64,000 nt of DNA. It comes from Enchytraeus crypticus (taxonomy: Eukaryota; Annelida; Clitellata; Enchytraeida; Enchytraeidae). A program made the translations under genes and the position numbers. Positions 30,335 to 42,190 of the stretch are shown here, in pieces (the first letter of the stretch is position 1; every line of letters starts with the position of its first letter). The notes under the pieces were generated by a model. That model was not told the DNA's origin. It searched no databases and saw only the letters and a list, made by a program, of their open reading frames with translations. The stretch lies in contig CAJHZI010000208.1 of assembly GCA_905160935.1 (NCBI GenBank), positions 1,565,501-1,629,500 of the forward strand, written 5' to 3'.

Positions 30335-30500
30335 TTTTGTAACAATTTCTGAAGCTAGGCGTTCACCAACCGAATGCCCTTTCTAACGTTTTTTATGATC
30401 TTAATACTTTAGTTGCCTTCTTCTACGACACATGCAGTCACCGGTTGGTCTATTCTTCAAGCAACCCGAACACACAACACGGAGAATTAAGAAAAATTTG
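30335..30500 (+). repeat. Dispersed repeat family B, copy 2
   Basis: It holds gcgttcaccaaccgaatgcc, then ttagttgccttcttctacg, then caccggttggtctattcttc, then aacacacaacacgg. It is probably a SINE-like family. Opposite-strand fragments lie near 7345-7430 and 40945-41040. Confidence 0.68.
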
Positions 30501-30924
30501 GGAATTTTCCTGAGATCATTGAAATTTAACTCTATAAATTTCATCTATTCATTTAACTTTATAAATTTCAACTTTCGGTTATATTTCTATCTCAAGAGGT
30601 AGGTTGAAGAGAAACTACTCCTGAAAGAGAACGTCTACCCACCTGACATTAAGAGAGACTTCAGACTTCTACTCTGACATACAAGCATAATACAAGCAAT
30701 CAGAGAGTCTGCTTTAGCACCAGAACAGAGACCGACCACACCGTCCATACCTTACTGGGGAAAATGTGTATCTCGCCTCAGAGATACTGAATGGTAGTTA
30801 AATTATAAACTGTTTAAAAGTTTGTAAAAGCTGGCCAAAATAGGATATAAAAAACTTTCTTGAGAATCGATTAAAATATGAATAGTGAAATCAAGGAGAT
30901 AGTCTAATGATGCATGTATAACTC

Positions 30925-31015
30925 AGTTCCCTAACTACTGGCAGATCTATAGAGCATAATGCTTCCACTCTTCTCTGTCATCCGTTGTCCTTTTCTACTT
31001 TTTATACATACAAGT
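30925..31015 (-). mobile_element. LINE 3' UTR fragment
   Basis: It holds ctactggcagatctatagag and ccactcttctctgtcatccg, diverged from the same LINE end. Confidence 0.55.
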
Positions 31016-31840
31016 AAATGTGTGTAATATTGCAAGCATATAGGCCTGTATGTATGTATGTTTATACGCACATACATGTAGTATATTAAATGTAGTCGAT
31101 GTAATCTGTTACCATCTACAATCAAACAGGTGTGAGACATGTTACGTAATTGAATGTAACTGGCTACGTTTTATTAGCACAATAGAATTAAAATTTTCTG
31201 TCGCGCTCGTAAATAAACAGTTTAAAAAACTAATTCGACTAAGTAGACCCAACGTTTGACTCTGAAAGCTTATTTTAGAAAAAGCCGTTGACTGGGCGAC
31301 GAAATCGCGACGAAATGAAATCGATAGCTCTGGCCAAGCTCATTAGAGAATTTATCGAAGCAAAAACTAAATCGGTGTTGAAATATTGTATTGAACCGAC
31401 TATAGGATAAGAGTTGACTTTCAGAATACAATGGCGTCGCAGATAAATTCAGCAACAAACACGCCCACACGTGCGTAAAACGTGCTTCAAACGAAGTAAA
31501 CAATTACGCAATATTGCAACTAATTATTTGGCAATGCCCTAGCACTTTTAGTGCTAAAACAAAATAAACATGATATAGGGGCCTAGCTACTCTCAATGCA
31601 GTATTGAATCGAAACTGTAGAAATGTTTACATTCAAATTTCAGAAAAACTAATTAATATATCAAATATAACTATTTTGTTTAAGTACTTCAGCAATTGTT
31701 GGTCCATTAGTATTTGCTGCCCCAAGAAATCTCTGATGATTGGGTGATAAACCAAGAAAAGGTAAAAATGGGTGTTCGGTTCTGGAGCAATGCTTCAAGG
31801 TAATACTTTAGTCGAAAGTTAAAGCTAAATAGTCTAAAAT

Positions 31841-31953
31841 TAAAGGATTTGTGAGCATTATAGGCTTAGTAATATAATTTCTACAAAATGTTATAACTGA
31901 TAACATTTTGTAGAAATTATATTACTAAGCCTATAATGCTCACAAATCCTTTA
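31841..31953. repeat. Perfect 54-bp inverted repeat with 5-bp loop
   Basis: Left arm 31841-31894 (starts TAAAGGATTTGTGAGCATTA) and right arm 31900-31953 are exact reverse complements; the spacer is AACTG. Flanks diverge immediately beyond the arms. Confidence 0.95.
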
Positions 31954-32749
31954 TTAGAAGATCAAACCTTATTTTAAATTAGCAGAACGCAAAATTTTAG
32001 CTTTGATTCATTTTAATATGGGTTTCCTTTAACATAAATCGACTTACGAAATTCTAAATGCTCAGAATTAGGCCTATAGGGACTACTTCAGCGTTAGTCA
32101 TGCTCACAACATTGAATGACTTCTAATTTTGCTAACAGATTTATCGTTGCCAAGGTAAACCAACGCTCACTCCATATCGGTTTTCCGAATTAAATTGGTT
32201 TCCTCATTTGGTGACTACTAGATTTCCAGCCATTGATCACGCATTCAGCAGGATAGCTAATAAAGTGCGCCATAGAATCCTCCTACGCCATTTTCCTGTC
32301 CCAAGTGCGACAATTATTATGCAACACATGACTTCAATGAAACGACAGTCGAAAGGAGTTAGCATCAAACGCTGATTTACAAACCAGTGCTCAAGAAATT
32401 CCTTTTTACATTCCGGTGTCTCAGTGAAGGTACATTAGAAGGGGAGTTAAATTGCGGAAGAGAAGAAATCTATGAACATTTTATTCAATGGTTTCCAGCT
32501 ACTCGCATTTTTAATTATGAATGACTTCTGTATCTTTAATTCTAAGCTAAATTTCAAGCAGAGGACCTTATTGTATTAAAACTGAGAAAATAATAATAAC
32601 GAATTTTATCCTCCGTTTCCTTATACAAGGAATCTGAAAATTTATACACCCAAACAATCCGAAAAGACATGTGCTGATGAGAAATGAAAAGAGAACAATT
32701 ATTTATTAATTTTGATTCAATTTATGATTATTAGTGTAAAGTCAGTACG

Positions 32750-32835
32750 AATTCTCTCTCTCTCGCTTTCTAGTATTCTACAAAGTGACAGGTCCAAGGT
32801 ACATATTCCAACTCACGTTTCTGATTTCACGTTCC
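32750..32835 (-). mobile_element. Diverged LINE-end-like fragment after (CT)n
   Basis: A short CT tract, then gacaggtccaaggtacatat and tcacgttcc. A sister copy is at 41448-41545 (ggcagattcaaggttcatat, cacgttcc). Confidence 0.4.
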
Positions 32836-33725
32836 ATAAAGAGCACTGCATCGGTAAACAAGTGGATCCATTCCCATATTTAAAAGCTATGCCTGATCCA
32901 AATCTCATTTAGTTTATAACTTGAGAAAATATGGCTTTGATACTGTTTCCCCTTGCCCTGCTCTTTGTCGCCTTATGCGACATATGCAGTTGAAGGTAGG
33001 TTTAATCTGCAATATCCAAAACGTAGCACGGGAACGATATGAAATAAAAATAGCGATCCGGTGGAATATTTGTTATTTTAATTTGCTTCCTCTTGTTGCC
33101 TTAATTGGCAAAATTCGACAGAATCTCAGTGGAGTTAATGTGGGGTCTCATTTTCCCTACCTAATCTAGGAGCCCCGTCAGTTCTCTTCCATTCATTGAC
33201 ATCTTGATGTGACCATAAACAGCTGTCATTCCATTTATTCCTTTCCAGCTCTCTTCACTTCACTTTATTACGCTAGAGATATGGACTTCTGAGTCCCAAT
33301 GGAATTCCTAATCTCAAAGATACTCAGGTGGTAAGCCATAAAATGCGGCAGCCTATTTCCAGGACATTCTGATTCCTACCATCAAAGAAGTAGAGCAAAC
33401 ATCAGTAATTAAGCTAAAATAAAAGTAAGAGAGTGAAATAAAGACAGAGAGATGACAGACGTGGACTCGAATAAACGCGCAATGTCTCACTTAATTTCAT
33501 TTTATTTATAATAACTTGAGATCCCACTCAAAATAGTTATAGGAAATCTGCTTAGAAGTTTAGGCTTGTGCTAGTTTAGCTTTGAGGTTTATCTAAATTA
33601 ATGTAAATAGATAAATAATATAATAAATCTTTTATTACTTGCATGTCGTTAATACGCCTCCGCAATATGAAACTGACGTTAAATTGGATCTAGCTTTTAT
33701 AAATTTAGTTATGCATTAAAAACTA

Positions 33726-33761
33726 TAGGGTGTCCAGATAGGTCGTGAACGATTTTGAATG
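33726..33761 (+). repeat. Left terminal inverted repeat
   Basis: It starts TAGGGTGTCCAGATAGG and matches the right arm at 35 of 36 positions. A TA target dinucleotide precedes it. Confidence 0.92.
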
Positions 33762-33970
33762 CAAAAAATTATATGTTATGCACAATACAATGTGGAAAGT
33801 TTGATACTGGCAGATAGGCTGTTCAATTGTAAATAACAGGGAAAATACTGTAGGTTTGTAACTTACGTTTCAAAGTGTTGACGTCATTTGCCGTGACGTC
33901 ATCAAAATGTGCGTAAACAGAAAACTGCCGCAACAGTGCAGTAAATAAACGGCGTATCACTGATTAGGCA

Positions 33971-35035
33971 ATGGCAACATTAAACGAAGCGCAAATTAGA
34001 GCACAAGCTATTACACTATTGGAAGAAAAGTATAGTTATGGCGTTATAGCAAAAAAACTAGGTCGTAGTAAAGCGTGGATTAGCAAGTGGGCCAACCGCT
34101 ACAAGCAGAATCCAAACGAAACGCTGCAGAGTCGTTATCAAGGCGGTCGAAAGTCTGTGCTGACTGCTGCCGCTCAAAAACTGATTAGGCAGTCTAAATA
34201 TGTGCGTGGACAGAGTCTGCGAAAGTTAGCACGTCGATTGAAAGACAAACGCTTTGCTGGATGCAAAGAGACAATAAGACAGTATATGCGAACGACGCTG
34301 AAATGGAAATGCTTTAAACGACAAAAGGTCCCAAAGTTAAGTAGTGCTTATAAAGTCCGCCGAGTCAACTTTGCGAAGAAGTTTAAAGATATTGACTGGT
34401 CGCGTGTCATGTTCACTGATGAATCACCTTTCAAACTTTACTACGTACCTAACAATAAGAACGATGTAGTATGGGGATCACAAGAAACTTCTGTTCCGTG
34501 CGCGCCACAGGTGAAGTTCAGCCCGTCAGTTCTGGTGTGGGGTGGTATTACAGCTCGCGGATTAACAAAACTTCATATCATCCCAAATAAAACTTCAGTT
34601 AATTCGACTTATTACATCAATGAGATACTGGAGAAAGAGGTCAAACCAGCATTCCAGCGAACAGTTGTATGTACGAATTTAACAGCTACAAAGCTGTTTC
34701 GTAATAACGGCGAAGGATTGTTTCAACAAGACGGTGCACGTGCACACACATCAAGAGCGTCAGTCGAGTGGTTGAACACAAACATTAATGGATATATCTC
34801 ACCAGAGGACTGGCCACCTAATTCTCCGGATTTGTCACCGATAGAAAATGTTTGGAGTATTATGGCGGCAACGGTTTATGCCGATCCTGAACCGCAGACA
34901 TTGAACAGCTTGAAACGCCGGATTCGAAAGGCGTGGAAATCGATACCTCTGAAAACTCTGACAAATCTAATTGGCTCGATGCATGATCGACTTGACGCTG
35001 TACTGAAGAATAAAGGAGACATTATTAAATACTAA
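33971..35035 (+). CDS. Tc1/mariner (IS630 superfamily) transposase, DD37E
   Basis: The 354-residue protein is full length for the family and lacks stops or frameshifts. Residues 1-60 form a helix-turn-helix (EKYSYGVIAKKLGRSKAWIS), followed by a GGR motif (58-60) comparable to the GRPR hook of Tc1 proteins and a second DNA-binding region to about 120. The catalytic triad is D150 (MFTDES), D254 (FQQDGARAHTS) and E292 (SPDLSPIENVW). Exactly 37 residues separate D254 from E292, so this is DD37E rather than the usual DD34E of Tc1 or DD34D of mariner. It cuts and pastes the element at TA sites in the nucleus. DD37E groups I recall by name are the mosquito ITmD37E, TRT and L18; I cannot say which is closest. 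Confidence 0.92.
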   Translation: MATLNEAQIRAQAITLLEEKYSYGVIAKKLGRSKAWISKWANRYKQNPNETLQSRYQGGRKSVLTAAAQKLIRQSKYVRGQSLRKLARRLKDKRFAGCKETIRQYMRTTLKWKCFKRQKVPKLSSAYKVRRVNFAKKFKDIDWSRVMFTDESPFKLYYVPNNKNDVVWGSQETSVPCAPQVKFSPSVLVWGGITARGLTKLHIIPNKTSVNSTYYINEILEKEVKPAFQRTVVCTNLTATKLFRNNGEGLFQQDGARAHTSRASVEWLNTNINGYISPEDWPPNSPDLSPIENVWSIMAATVYADPEPQTLNSLKRRIRKAWKSIPLKTLTNLIGSMHDRLDAVLKNKGDIIKY

Positions 35036-35081
35036 ATGACAATTTTTATAAATTTGTTACTAGTGGATTAAAAATGGCAGT

Positions 35082-35117
35082 CATTCAAAATCGTTCACGA
35101 TCTATCTGGACACCCTA
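35082..35117 (-). repeat. Right terminal inverted repeat
   Basis: Its reverse complement starts TAGGGTGTCCAGATAGA. It is followed by TA, which duplicates the target dinucleotide. Confidence 0.92.
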
Positions 35118-35119
35118 TA

Positions 35120-37900
35120 GTTTGCGTGTGATTAAATAACATACTAATACATTCATACAAATACTTGCATAAATTCATATTAATATCATGCATGTAAATT
35201 ATTGACATTACCTTGATATGATTGTTTGTGTAAATTTTGACAGGCATTCATTTTCAAAAATACAGCAAATAAATAGCTATTATTAACGATTATTCAAGGT
35301 CGCATACAAATTCCAAATAACAATGCTATTATTGAAAATAAACTTAGCTCATATTCGCAATAAATGATTCGCATACTAGGTCCATGAATATATGGTGACA
35401 AAGAACATTATGTATATCTTATACCTCATATGTATCTATGCTGCCATTATTTCAGAGAAAGTGTTTAAATTGAACAAAAATTTGTCAGAGTATCAAATAG
35501 GTTATCTAAGATCATAATTAAATGCCAGACCAAATGTTAAACTGACTAAAATCTCTCACAAATAAGGTTATATGTACCTAGATTTCGTTTGAAAACAGCG
35601 CCTTTATAAAGTCACATATAACTTTTAAAATCTTTGAAACTACCTAAAGTAGGAGACATTTCAGTCAAGACTCACTAAAACTGCTAAATTAATTATTTAT
35701 AATATATTTATTTCTAAGTTGCTCAATTTACCGAGTTTTTAAAGCTTTCAGCAGTTATTGTTTGCACGAAATTGACGTGCATTCGTAGATCGATGTATAG
35801 ACAAAATGAGATGCTCTCAGACTAAAGGAAAGCATAGTTACTTACCGCATAGTTTATGAATGAACCAATCAATCAGTTAATTAGCGGACTTGTAGAGCAC
35901 AACGCTCTATGCTAAATGTCGTTTTAAGAACAAAAACAACAACAAGGTAATTAGAGTGATATGGTCGTCATGACAACATTGAACACTATGGTACCAAATC
36001 CAATCCGATGAGCAGAGTGTGGGGTCCAAGACGGTGCAAGACAAAATCCCGGAAATCAGTAGCGCCAAACCAAATGGACATTTAGAGAACTATGTAGTCT
36101 GATGATAGAAGATTGCATCCGATAATAGAGGACTAGAAAATGGAATGTGAGAGATCCATTGACCTAAAAATCAGAAATTTTCCATATGTCTACAGGTACA
36201 TCCACTGTTATATCTTGAGTCAATCGCCTCTGACGAATAGAATGTATAGGTAGGTTTAAGTCTCACTTTTCTTGAACCTATGCTAGCCTTGCAAGGGAAG
36301 TACCATATCAATAAATATACCACATCAATTTCCCTTTGGGTATGGAAGGAAGGTAATTTGTGAACTGGTACATAGTACATTAGTGTGTCATTTCGAAGAA
36401 CGCTGTAGCATAACCACGCTAACCGGAAATGACGAAATAATTTACCATATTGTACCTGAATGACTTTAAATAGCAGCTGTCTACTTTTTGACCAATAGAA
36501 TTGTCTTATGGATTAGGGATGTTTAAACTGAATCATCCGATGTTTTGAAGCCTGTTGATTCATATATGAAAATTCACGTGTGAATGAATCGTCAAAACGA
36601 TTATAAATGATGAAATCAGCATGAAAAAATCATAAAATTATAAAATTGAATCATCAAATATTCAATGTTTTCGGGAATATTTCGCACACCAGCGCATCAT
36701 ATAAAACTTTAGTTTTTGTCTTACAGTGCATATGTAAAGTTATACTCTTGCTACTAAGTTATATGCAATTAAAATTGCCGTAAATACGTAAATGCCCTCC
36801 CTGAAGTATTTAAAATGCATGAAATACTACCAAAAAAAGAGAAGTATAAAAAACATTATTTGTATTATTCTGATACCTCTTTCATCCGTTATCATTTGTC
36901 TGTGATTATCTTTTCATGAAGATCTAAAGAATGCTGTGAAAAGGTGGAATTGTGCATACATAGGTATCGATAGATACGACTTAAGATAAACTTGAGTGGA
37001 ATTTTGCTTGATAAGTACAATATCATTTCCATCTCGTCCGCAATAGCCCGATCAACAACAATAGTCCATTACATTCCAAGTGCATTCCATCCACATTGCA
37101 GAAAAGCGGTTATACCATAATGAACTGCATACCATCTGCACTACTGTTGTAAAACAATATAGATGTTTTGCTTTTCTGGTCATGTACGTAGTTAGACGTA
37201 GTCGCTTTGTATGTATAATATGTTGATATGTTGATAGTGGGCTTGCTTAAGAGAAAGTAAAATTAAATAAAATTGTTTTAAAGTGTAAAACAATCAAGAA
37301 AACGACGAATCACCTCAGATATCATAAGAATGACGATTTTTAAAAATTTCCATCACACTAGCAATGCACTTCATTTCAAGCACTTTCTGATAGGGAGTTC
37401 AGTTGTTTTATCTTTTAATTATATCAACTGAAATTTTTGTTTTTGAAAGAGTTGGAAGTTTAACAAAATTGAAAAACCCGACCAGGTGACGGCTAATACT
37501 ACTCTTTTTAATCATTATTATTAGTAATATCATTCATTTAGCCCAATCTTTGTGACGGTAGCTCGATTGTATCAAGTCGTTTTGAACAAAAGCCTTAATT
37601 TCGCTTCTGAATCTTGACGTTAAGCTAACTACAACGTACCAGGTGATGGCTTTGCTGATTTTATGCTAGGCCACATCGACAATGCTACGATAGTTTCAAT
37701 ATGTGTTTGTCAACTTTGTGGTCTATGAACGGAGTATACGCTGGACTATTAGTAGGTAATTTGTTTTGAAATTTCAATCGTTTCAACTCATATTCCTATT
37801 TTATTATATGAAAGAAGGCTATAGTCTATTTGGCTCTATTCTGTTAGTCATATTCTAATTAGCTTCCATGATCTTTATAGAATATCCGAGTCATATTATT
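35120..37900. other. Intergenic; repeat C only
   Basis: AT-rich sequence with one copy of repeat C and no supported gene. Confidence 0.5.
35945..36095 (+). repeat. Dispersed repeat family C, copy 1
   Basis: It holds agagtgatatggtcgtcatg, then acaacattgaacactatgg, then caagacggtgcaag, then aaatcccggaaatcagtag. It aligns with 54240-54430. Confidence 0.6.
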
Positions 37901-37929
37901 CGAAGAGAAATCTAATGCTATATCCTTGC

Positions 37930-38011
37930 TATCTCTCTATATCTCTCTCTCTATATCTCTCTCTATCTCTACACACACACGCACATACACAGACACACAC
38001 ACATATGTATG

Positions 38012-38072
<61 letters not shown>

Positions 38073-38082
38073 ATTTATATAC

Positions 38083-38125
<43 letters not shown>

Positions 38126-38126
38126 G
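37930..38126. repeat. CT, CA, TA and GT microsatellite block
   Basis: tatctctc repeats, then acacac, then (TA)n, (GT)n and (TA)n again. Confidence 0.93.
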
Positions 38127-38659
38127 TAGGTAAAGTAGTTAGGTTTGTATATCCTATATCTACATGTATATGTATATATGAGATATTCGCTGTTTTAATT
38201 GATTCGTTAGTTGGGTCCATGGACCAAATCATGCATTGCACTTGGAGATATTTAGAAAAGTCTCGTGGAGTGGAATGGAAGAGGAACTGCTGATTTGGAC
38301 TGCTCTCAACAATTATGGAATTCAATAGTAGTGGGCGGAGAAATCCTTGGAGTGCAGAATTATCAAGTTCAACAGGTTGAATACTTTTATAGAACTAACT
38401 AAATCAGCATAGGAAACTAGTGAATTGCAGTGATAAGAATACTAAAATTGTGGAGCTGTAGAGTGAATACAATGATGATAAAATATGCACAAAGAAAGTC
38501 TAAATTGAGATGCATTGCTGAGTGGATATAGCGCAATGTAATGATGCTACAAGTCGTAGGCCTATAGTTCAAAGCCAGAAGCAGTTATTGAAAATTAGAC
38601 TATGGAAAAATAGAGAAATGGAAACTCGATAACAAATAATAGAGCAATAGAAAATCAAA

Positions 38660-38770
38660 CTGTATCAAAAAAGATAAAGCCAAGTTTGACGTCAGATTTC
38701 TGCTCGATAGCGTGTCATTGACAGGAAGTGTACTTGAACTCTGCACCAACCGATCTAACATGCTCAGCTC
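38660..38770 (-). mobile_element. Diverged tRNA-headed SINE copy
   Basis: Remnants of the tail (agtttgacgtcagatttc, gtgtcattgacagg) and of the head order are visible; boxes are degraded. Confidence 0.5.
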
Positions 38771-39574
38771 AGTGTTATATATAATTGCAATCTTGACTAA
38801 TGAATATTGATATCAATGTCTTGTAGTTCTTTAACTTTGAACGGTATGTAATAGATTGTAATTGTTAAAACTTAAAAGTAATGGCATTTCATTTTTAGAG
38901 TTTGACTAAATTAAACTTGAAAACCTTTGATGAGACATTTACTTGACTCCTTTATTGACCATCAATAAACATTAACAGCTTGTAATCAGAGTTTATTTTC
39001 TTCTTTCATTTCAATACTCTATTAACATTATGTGTATGTGTGTATGTGTGCATATATACTGTATGTATGTGTGATATATCTTGATCCTGTCTGTTTTTGA
39101 CGAATAAAGAAATGAATATTAAGTCCGAAAATTAGATCAGAATTTCTAGAATACGTCATTGGTAACAATTATAGCAATAAAGCAAACCATATCCCATTAA
39201 GGTTGCGATTCTGGTGTAACCCAGTTGATTTCTGATAAATAGAAAACAATGAGAATGGATTTATGACAAATTCACGTCAACTCAACCGTAAATAAAACTA
39301 TCCGTATTTTTCAGAGATGATCCGTACTAAGAAAATGCTACAGATGAAATACCGATGAAATCTAGCTTCATAATGATGTTCGGGGGTCAATGCCAATGGT
39401 TTTACAGCTGTGAATAAATCTAAATACAGGAAATAGTTGGAGGACTCCAGTGGATTGTAGGAAATTTATTCATTCAAATCATCGCAAAAAAGATTGATCG
39501 TGAGATGATAGTATGATTGATATATTCTGTAAAGAATATGCGTTATGTAAAGAATCTGTGGTGATGTGTGCTGT

Positions 39575-39645
39575 TGGGGACGTCCCTGACATCGTCCCTG
39601 GATGAGGAAACGGACGTTAAACCTTTATTATTATTATTGATTATT
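39575..39645 (+). mobile_element. Short LINE/SINE tail with (ATT)n end
   Basis: It contains GTCCCTGACATCGTCCCTGG, then GAGGAAACGGACGTTAAACC, then (ATT)n. It is the shared 3' tail without any body. Similar short tails appear near 6030, 18960, 26562-26622, 61955 and 63425. Confidence 0.7.
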
Positions 39646-41444
39646 AATATTACGATAGAGTATTAGAGTATAAGGTTTCTTTAAGTGAATTAAGAATCTT
39701 CTAAATACGTGACAATTAGTGCATTAGTTAGGGTGCAGAAAATGTTACATAAATCAAGATTTTTGGTTTTAAGAAATTTTCTATATGTTCTATGTCAAGA
39801 GCATATACACGAGTAGTATGTTATCTAGCTGACTTGTTACCAGTCAAATTTTATCAAAATGAGTGCAAACACTTTAGTGTCATTAAGAAAAACAATACTG
39901 ATGAGAAGGTAATTTTAATCATGTTTAAAATCATAAAAAGTTTCTATAAAATAAATCTGACGAACTCGTCAATGAACAAATTGGCCTAGATCACTTAAAC
40001 AATTATAGGGCCTTCTTCTAAATATTGAATGTATGGGAATGTTCAGTTCAGGCGTTTATTTTACTATTTATCTTAGGTCATTGAAAAGGAGGCTAGTTTA
40101 AATGAATTACGGTTTGCTGAAAACAGTACCTGATTTTTTTATTGCAACTATTTTTAACTGAATATTAGAAATATATTCGAATGAATAGAAAATCCACCTT
40201 AAATACAATCTGTTTCAAATAGAAATTTTAGGAAAAAACATTGGAATTTACATACCTAACATACGACTTATATTACGCTACTCCATGAAGATTTTGCGTT
40301 TGAAAGTAACCGTGACAGATTCTATAAAAGATGGTGAACAGCATAATTTATGATGAGTTTTTCTCTGTCTTTTCAAATTTACTACAGTATTAATATACAT
40401 GTGCGGTTCTTCAGAGCAGTTGACGGACATATTACACCAGCCTAGCAGCAGTCATTTGCAGTCAATCCATTCCGCTCAAGAAGGAATCTAAGTTCTCAAC
40501 GTGCAACTTTTAAGATTAAATAGTTAACAAGTTTATTGCACAGGGCTCTATTAATATTCTAGGCAGGATTTATGTTCTAATTGGCAGTACAGTGAGATTG
40601 CATCGAAAGATATTTTCTTCTGGAGGAATGCCTGGCTATGAAAACAGCATTCCTTAGACATGTGTAGAGGTTTTGTCAGTATCTTAAGAACTCAATCAAG
40701 CAATAAATTAATCGATTAAGCAAGAAATAAAACATAGAAAAGTAAGTTAAGAAGAAATCAATTTCTAGACGAATTATTGAACTATTGATTGAGTGATCAG
40801 TTACTCAATGAAACAGTCAAATAGTTAATCAATCAGTCAATCAACCTAGCAATCATTCAGTCTACTCAGAAATTAAGCAGTAAATCATCAATTAATCAAT
40901 TTTTCATTACTCCAGAGTTTATACATATACTTTGAATTAGTTCTCCGTGTTGTGTCCGGGACATTGCAGAATAGACCAATCTTTATCTGTGCGTGTCATA
41001 AGAGGCGACTATGCAAAAACTTAGGAAGACAAATGGAACTACCTCGGATGCCATTTTTTCTCAAAGCTATAACATACATGTATGAGTAAGACATTTGGTG
41101 AAGGGACTTTTAATCTACAGTATGTAGTGCCTATTTCAATCATGAATCTGAGTATTAATATTTGCCTAGGACCTGTCACTTAGCATAACACTACATAGAT
41201 GTACATTGTATAGAGATAAATTATTTTGCAAAGAGTAAATAATTAGTGTTCCACTAGGAGTTTTAACGTAAATGTTAAATTCCGCATTCCTTCGAGTTTG
41301 AGAACAGGGGAGGCTTCCTAATTCTTAATATGCATAGCAGCTATCCTAGTGTTCCTATCAGTTTCTAAAATTTTGTTCTCAACGACTACCTCAGAAGCAT
41401 CTTTAATTTGGTCATTATAGTGAAATTATGTTATTTGTTAATTA

Positions 41445-41545
41445 CTCTCTTTTTCTCTCTCGTCCTAGAGTTCTGCCAAGTGGCAGATTCAAGGTTCATA
41501 TTTTATCCTCCAAACTTGCTACTTTTCACGTTCCAAAAGAAGCAC
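41445..41545 (-). mobile_element. Diverged LINE-end-like fragment after (CT)n
   Basis: It shares order and words with 32750-32835 and, more distantly, with the LINE 3' UTR. Confidence 0.4.
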
Positions 41546-42094
41546 ACCATAGATAAACGAATTAATCCCTGCACAAACGACTATTCCTTTTTCACACATT
41601 AATGTGGCCTATAGCTTTGGCAAGATTATGGCTTCTGAGGTGGTTTCCTGTTGTCTTCCTCAGTTCTAGTTCAGTCTCCTCTTACGACAAGTGAAGTTTA
41701 CAGTTGGTTTATTCTTCAGTTTTCCGAACGCAGGAACATGGTTGGTAATTACAAAATTAGCAAATTAGTAAATGGGCTGTTACGTTTGAACTAGCCTAGT
41801 TAAAAAGGCTGGTAGTAATCACGTACGCCGCGACAAGCATTGGGCACAAGCAAAATGAGTTTTTTAAACGTGGATGTTATATTGACCAGTGGTGTTTCTT
41901 TCCCAGCAGATAGTAAGACACTTGGAAATTGTTTTCTTTGTTCTGTGTATGTCATTTTCGGTTCGCTCAGCACATAGATTAACTGGCATTAATTCTTCTT
42001 GCACAGTACAGCCAGCTCATTTGTAAATCTATTCAGGAGTAAATGAACACTAGAAGCTTTCAAATTAATTTTGATCATCTGTTTTCGGATAACA

Positions 42095-42190
42095 AGAGAT
42101 ATTTTTGAGACAATCAGACTGGGATTCGAGTCGATAACCCCCTGCTTCTTAGGTAAACTTGCTCTCAACTCGGCCATCAAACCCAACCCG
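42095..42190 (-). mobile_element. tRNA-Ser/Leu-like SINE head
   Basis: The reverse complement reads TGATGGCCGAGTTGAGAG (A box) and later GACTCGAATCCCAGTC (B box). The spacing, with a long variable region, recalls tRNA-Ser or tRNA-Leu. No clean acceptor stem is present, so I call it a SINE rather than a tRNA gene. Confidence 0.5.

Larger units (their letters stand above)
28860..31840. other. Intergenic; nothing beyond repeat B and a LINE end
   Basis: No coding signature was recognised on either strand. A short frame from 31315 (MKSIALAKLIREFIEAKTKS) is open but unassigned. Confidence 0.5.
33726..35117 (+). mobile_element. Tc1/mariner-type transposon, DD37E, complete with both TIRs
   Basis: The 1,392-bp element is bounded by TA on each side (33724-33725 and 35118-35119). 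Its terminal inverted repeats are 36 bp (33726-33761 and 35082-35117), beginning TAGGGTGTCCAGATAG, with one mismatch between the two arms. It encloses a single uninterrupted transposase frame. The intact frame and near-identical ends suggest a recent insertion; activity itself is not shown. Confidence 0.93.

Noticed and set aside
37915-38133. Ser-Leu and Ile-Tyr repeat frames
   Set aside because: Translation of CT, CA and TA microsatellites.
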